From contig NZ_AP027729.1 of the NCBI RefSeq assembly GCF_030296575.1, positions 2,232,001 through 2,296,000 of the forward strand: a stretch of DNA of 64,000 nucleotides, in the 5' to 3' direction. This document shows, in pieces, positions 63,539 to 64,000 of this stretch (within the stretch, counting starts at the first letter, position 1; every line of letters starts with the position of its first letter). The notes beneath the pieces are model-generated. The model ran no database searches. It saw only the letters and a program-made list of their open reading frames with translations, and had not been told where the DNA came from. Both the position numbers and the translations under genes were made by a program. Source of the DNA: Paraoerskovia sediminicola. GTDB taxonomy: Bacteria; Actinomycetota; Actinomycetes; Actinomycetales; Cellulomonadaceae.

Positions 63539-64000
63539 GCCCGCGGTCGATCCCGCGTCGCAGGCGCGGGCCGAGCGGCCGCTCGACCCACCGCCACACG
63601 GCCCAGGCGAGGACGAACGGCACCGCGACCGCGAGGCCGAGCACGACCCAGCGGTCCAGCCGGTCGTGGAGCACGTCGACGACCGCGTAGCCGAACTGGC
63701 TGTGGACGAGGTACAGCGGGTAGGTCAGGGCGCCGGCCGTCGTCAGCCACCGCCAGCGCAGGTCGGCCAGCGGCCCGACCGTTGCGAGCCAGATCAGGGC
63801 GACGAGCCCCAGGAACACCGCGATGCAGACGGCCGGGAGGACCGTGCCCCCGACCAGCTCCGAGGCGCGGCCCGCGTAGCGGTTGAGCAGTCGCAGGCAG
63901 AGGATCGCGTTCACCGCGAGCCCGAACCACACCATCGCGTCGTTCCCGTCGCGGAACACGAGGAAGAGCAGGATTCCGAGGCTGAAGTACGGGGCGTAGT
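63489..64000 (-). CDS. Acyltransferase_3 family protein, C-terminal part
   Basis: The gene enters from the right edge; about 170 C-terminal residues are visible. They include several TM segments (for example MVWFGLAVNAILCLRLLNRY and a GTVLPAVCIAVFLGLVALIW helix), the motif TYPLYLVHSQFGYAVVD and a terminal RWVERPLGPRLRRGI. The TYPLYLxH and ERP segments are characteristic of OafA-like O-acyltransferases at the end of the membrane domain. There is no SGNH domain. It converges on and overlaps the GT2-like gene by 50 bases. Confidence 0.88.
   Translation of the reverse strand, partial: YAPYFSLGILLFLVFRDGNDAMVWFGLAVNAILCLRLLNRYAGRASELVGGTVLPAVCIAVFLGLVALIWLATVGPLADLRWRWLTTAGALTYPLYLVHSQFGYAVVDVLHDRLDRWVVLGLAVAVPFVLAWAVWRWVERPLGPRLRRGIDRGLSVVPGATGRRTTSRG

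Overview
ORGANISM. This is a GC-rich actinobacterial chromosome segment, most likely from the order Micrococcales and possibly a Cellulomonas-like genus; the genus is inference. The evidence is very high GC with strong third-position bias, a WhiB2-type regulator, two tandem LytR-CpsA-Psr (LCP) proteins, DUF3499, DUF5719 and TIGR03089 proteins, and a core that resembles the Mycobacterium purK/purE - LCP - rml - whiB2 - manB neighbourhood. I see no tRNA, rRNA, CRISPR array, insertion sequence or phage gene. No gene-free stretch exceeds about 240 bases.

LAYOUT. (1) 1-5387: an HK-RR-ABC-FtsX module on the minus strand, divergent from a second two-component pair (OmpR-type regulator plus kinase). 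(2) 5505-7358: purK and purE. (3) 7411-17070: two LCP ligases, a GlfT1-like transferase, another GT2, UDP-galactopyranose mutase (glf) and all four dTDP-rhamnose genes, with rmlB and rmlD on plus and rmlC and rmlA on minus. (4) 17178-26918: TIGR03089 protein, whiB2, a 1210-residue membrane GT2, DUF5719 protein, a zincin-like protein, DUF3499 protein, phosphomannomutase (manB) and a Trm112-like protein. (5) 27012-33436: a secreted PGRP-type amidase, a GlfT2-like galactofuranosyltransferase and a secreted SpoIID/LytB protein; the amidase and SpoIID protein share an unusual ~91-residue repeat. (6) 33547-57547: a teichoic/teichuronic-like cluster with three TagF-type transferases (one fused to a GT4), a LicC-like cytidylyltransferase, a TagGH-like exporter, wecB/wecC for UDP-ManNAcA, several GTs, a pyruvyltransferase-GT8 fusion, a methyltransferase and an acyltransferase. 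(7) 57780-64000: a CDF cation transporter, then a GT operon with a second pyruvyltransferase fusion and an ABC transmembrane domain lacking an ATPase, and a partial acyltransferase.

HOW IT FITS TOGETHER. Most of the window makes, exports and attaches wall glycopolymers: rhamnose and galactofuranose donors (rml, glf) feed GlfT1/GlfT2-like enzymes; UDP-ManNAcA and CDP-activated alditol or similar units feed TagF-like polymerases; TagGH exports; LCP proteins join polymer to peptidoglycan; the amidase and SpoIID protein probably remodel the wall.

SEQUENCE QUALITY. Twenty otherwise normal genes, including purK, manB, rmlA and rmlC, carry 24 single-base frameshifts. Every one is repaired by adding one G or C, usually in a G/C run of 4-5. 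I read these as base-calling errors and annotate each such gene as one CDS with the break stated; lengths given for these genes are after repair.

REGULATION. At least thirteen genes have a TANNNT -10 hexamer 6-9 bases before the start codon, which suggests leaderless transcription.
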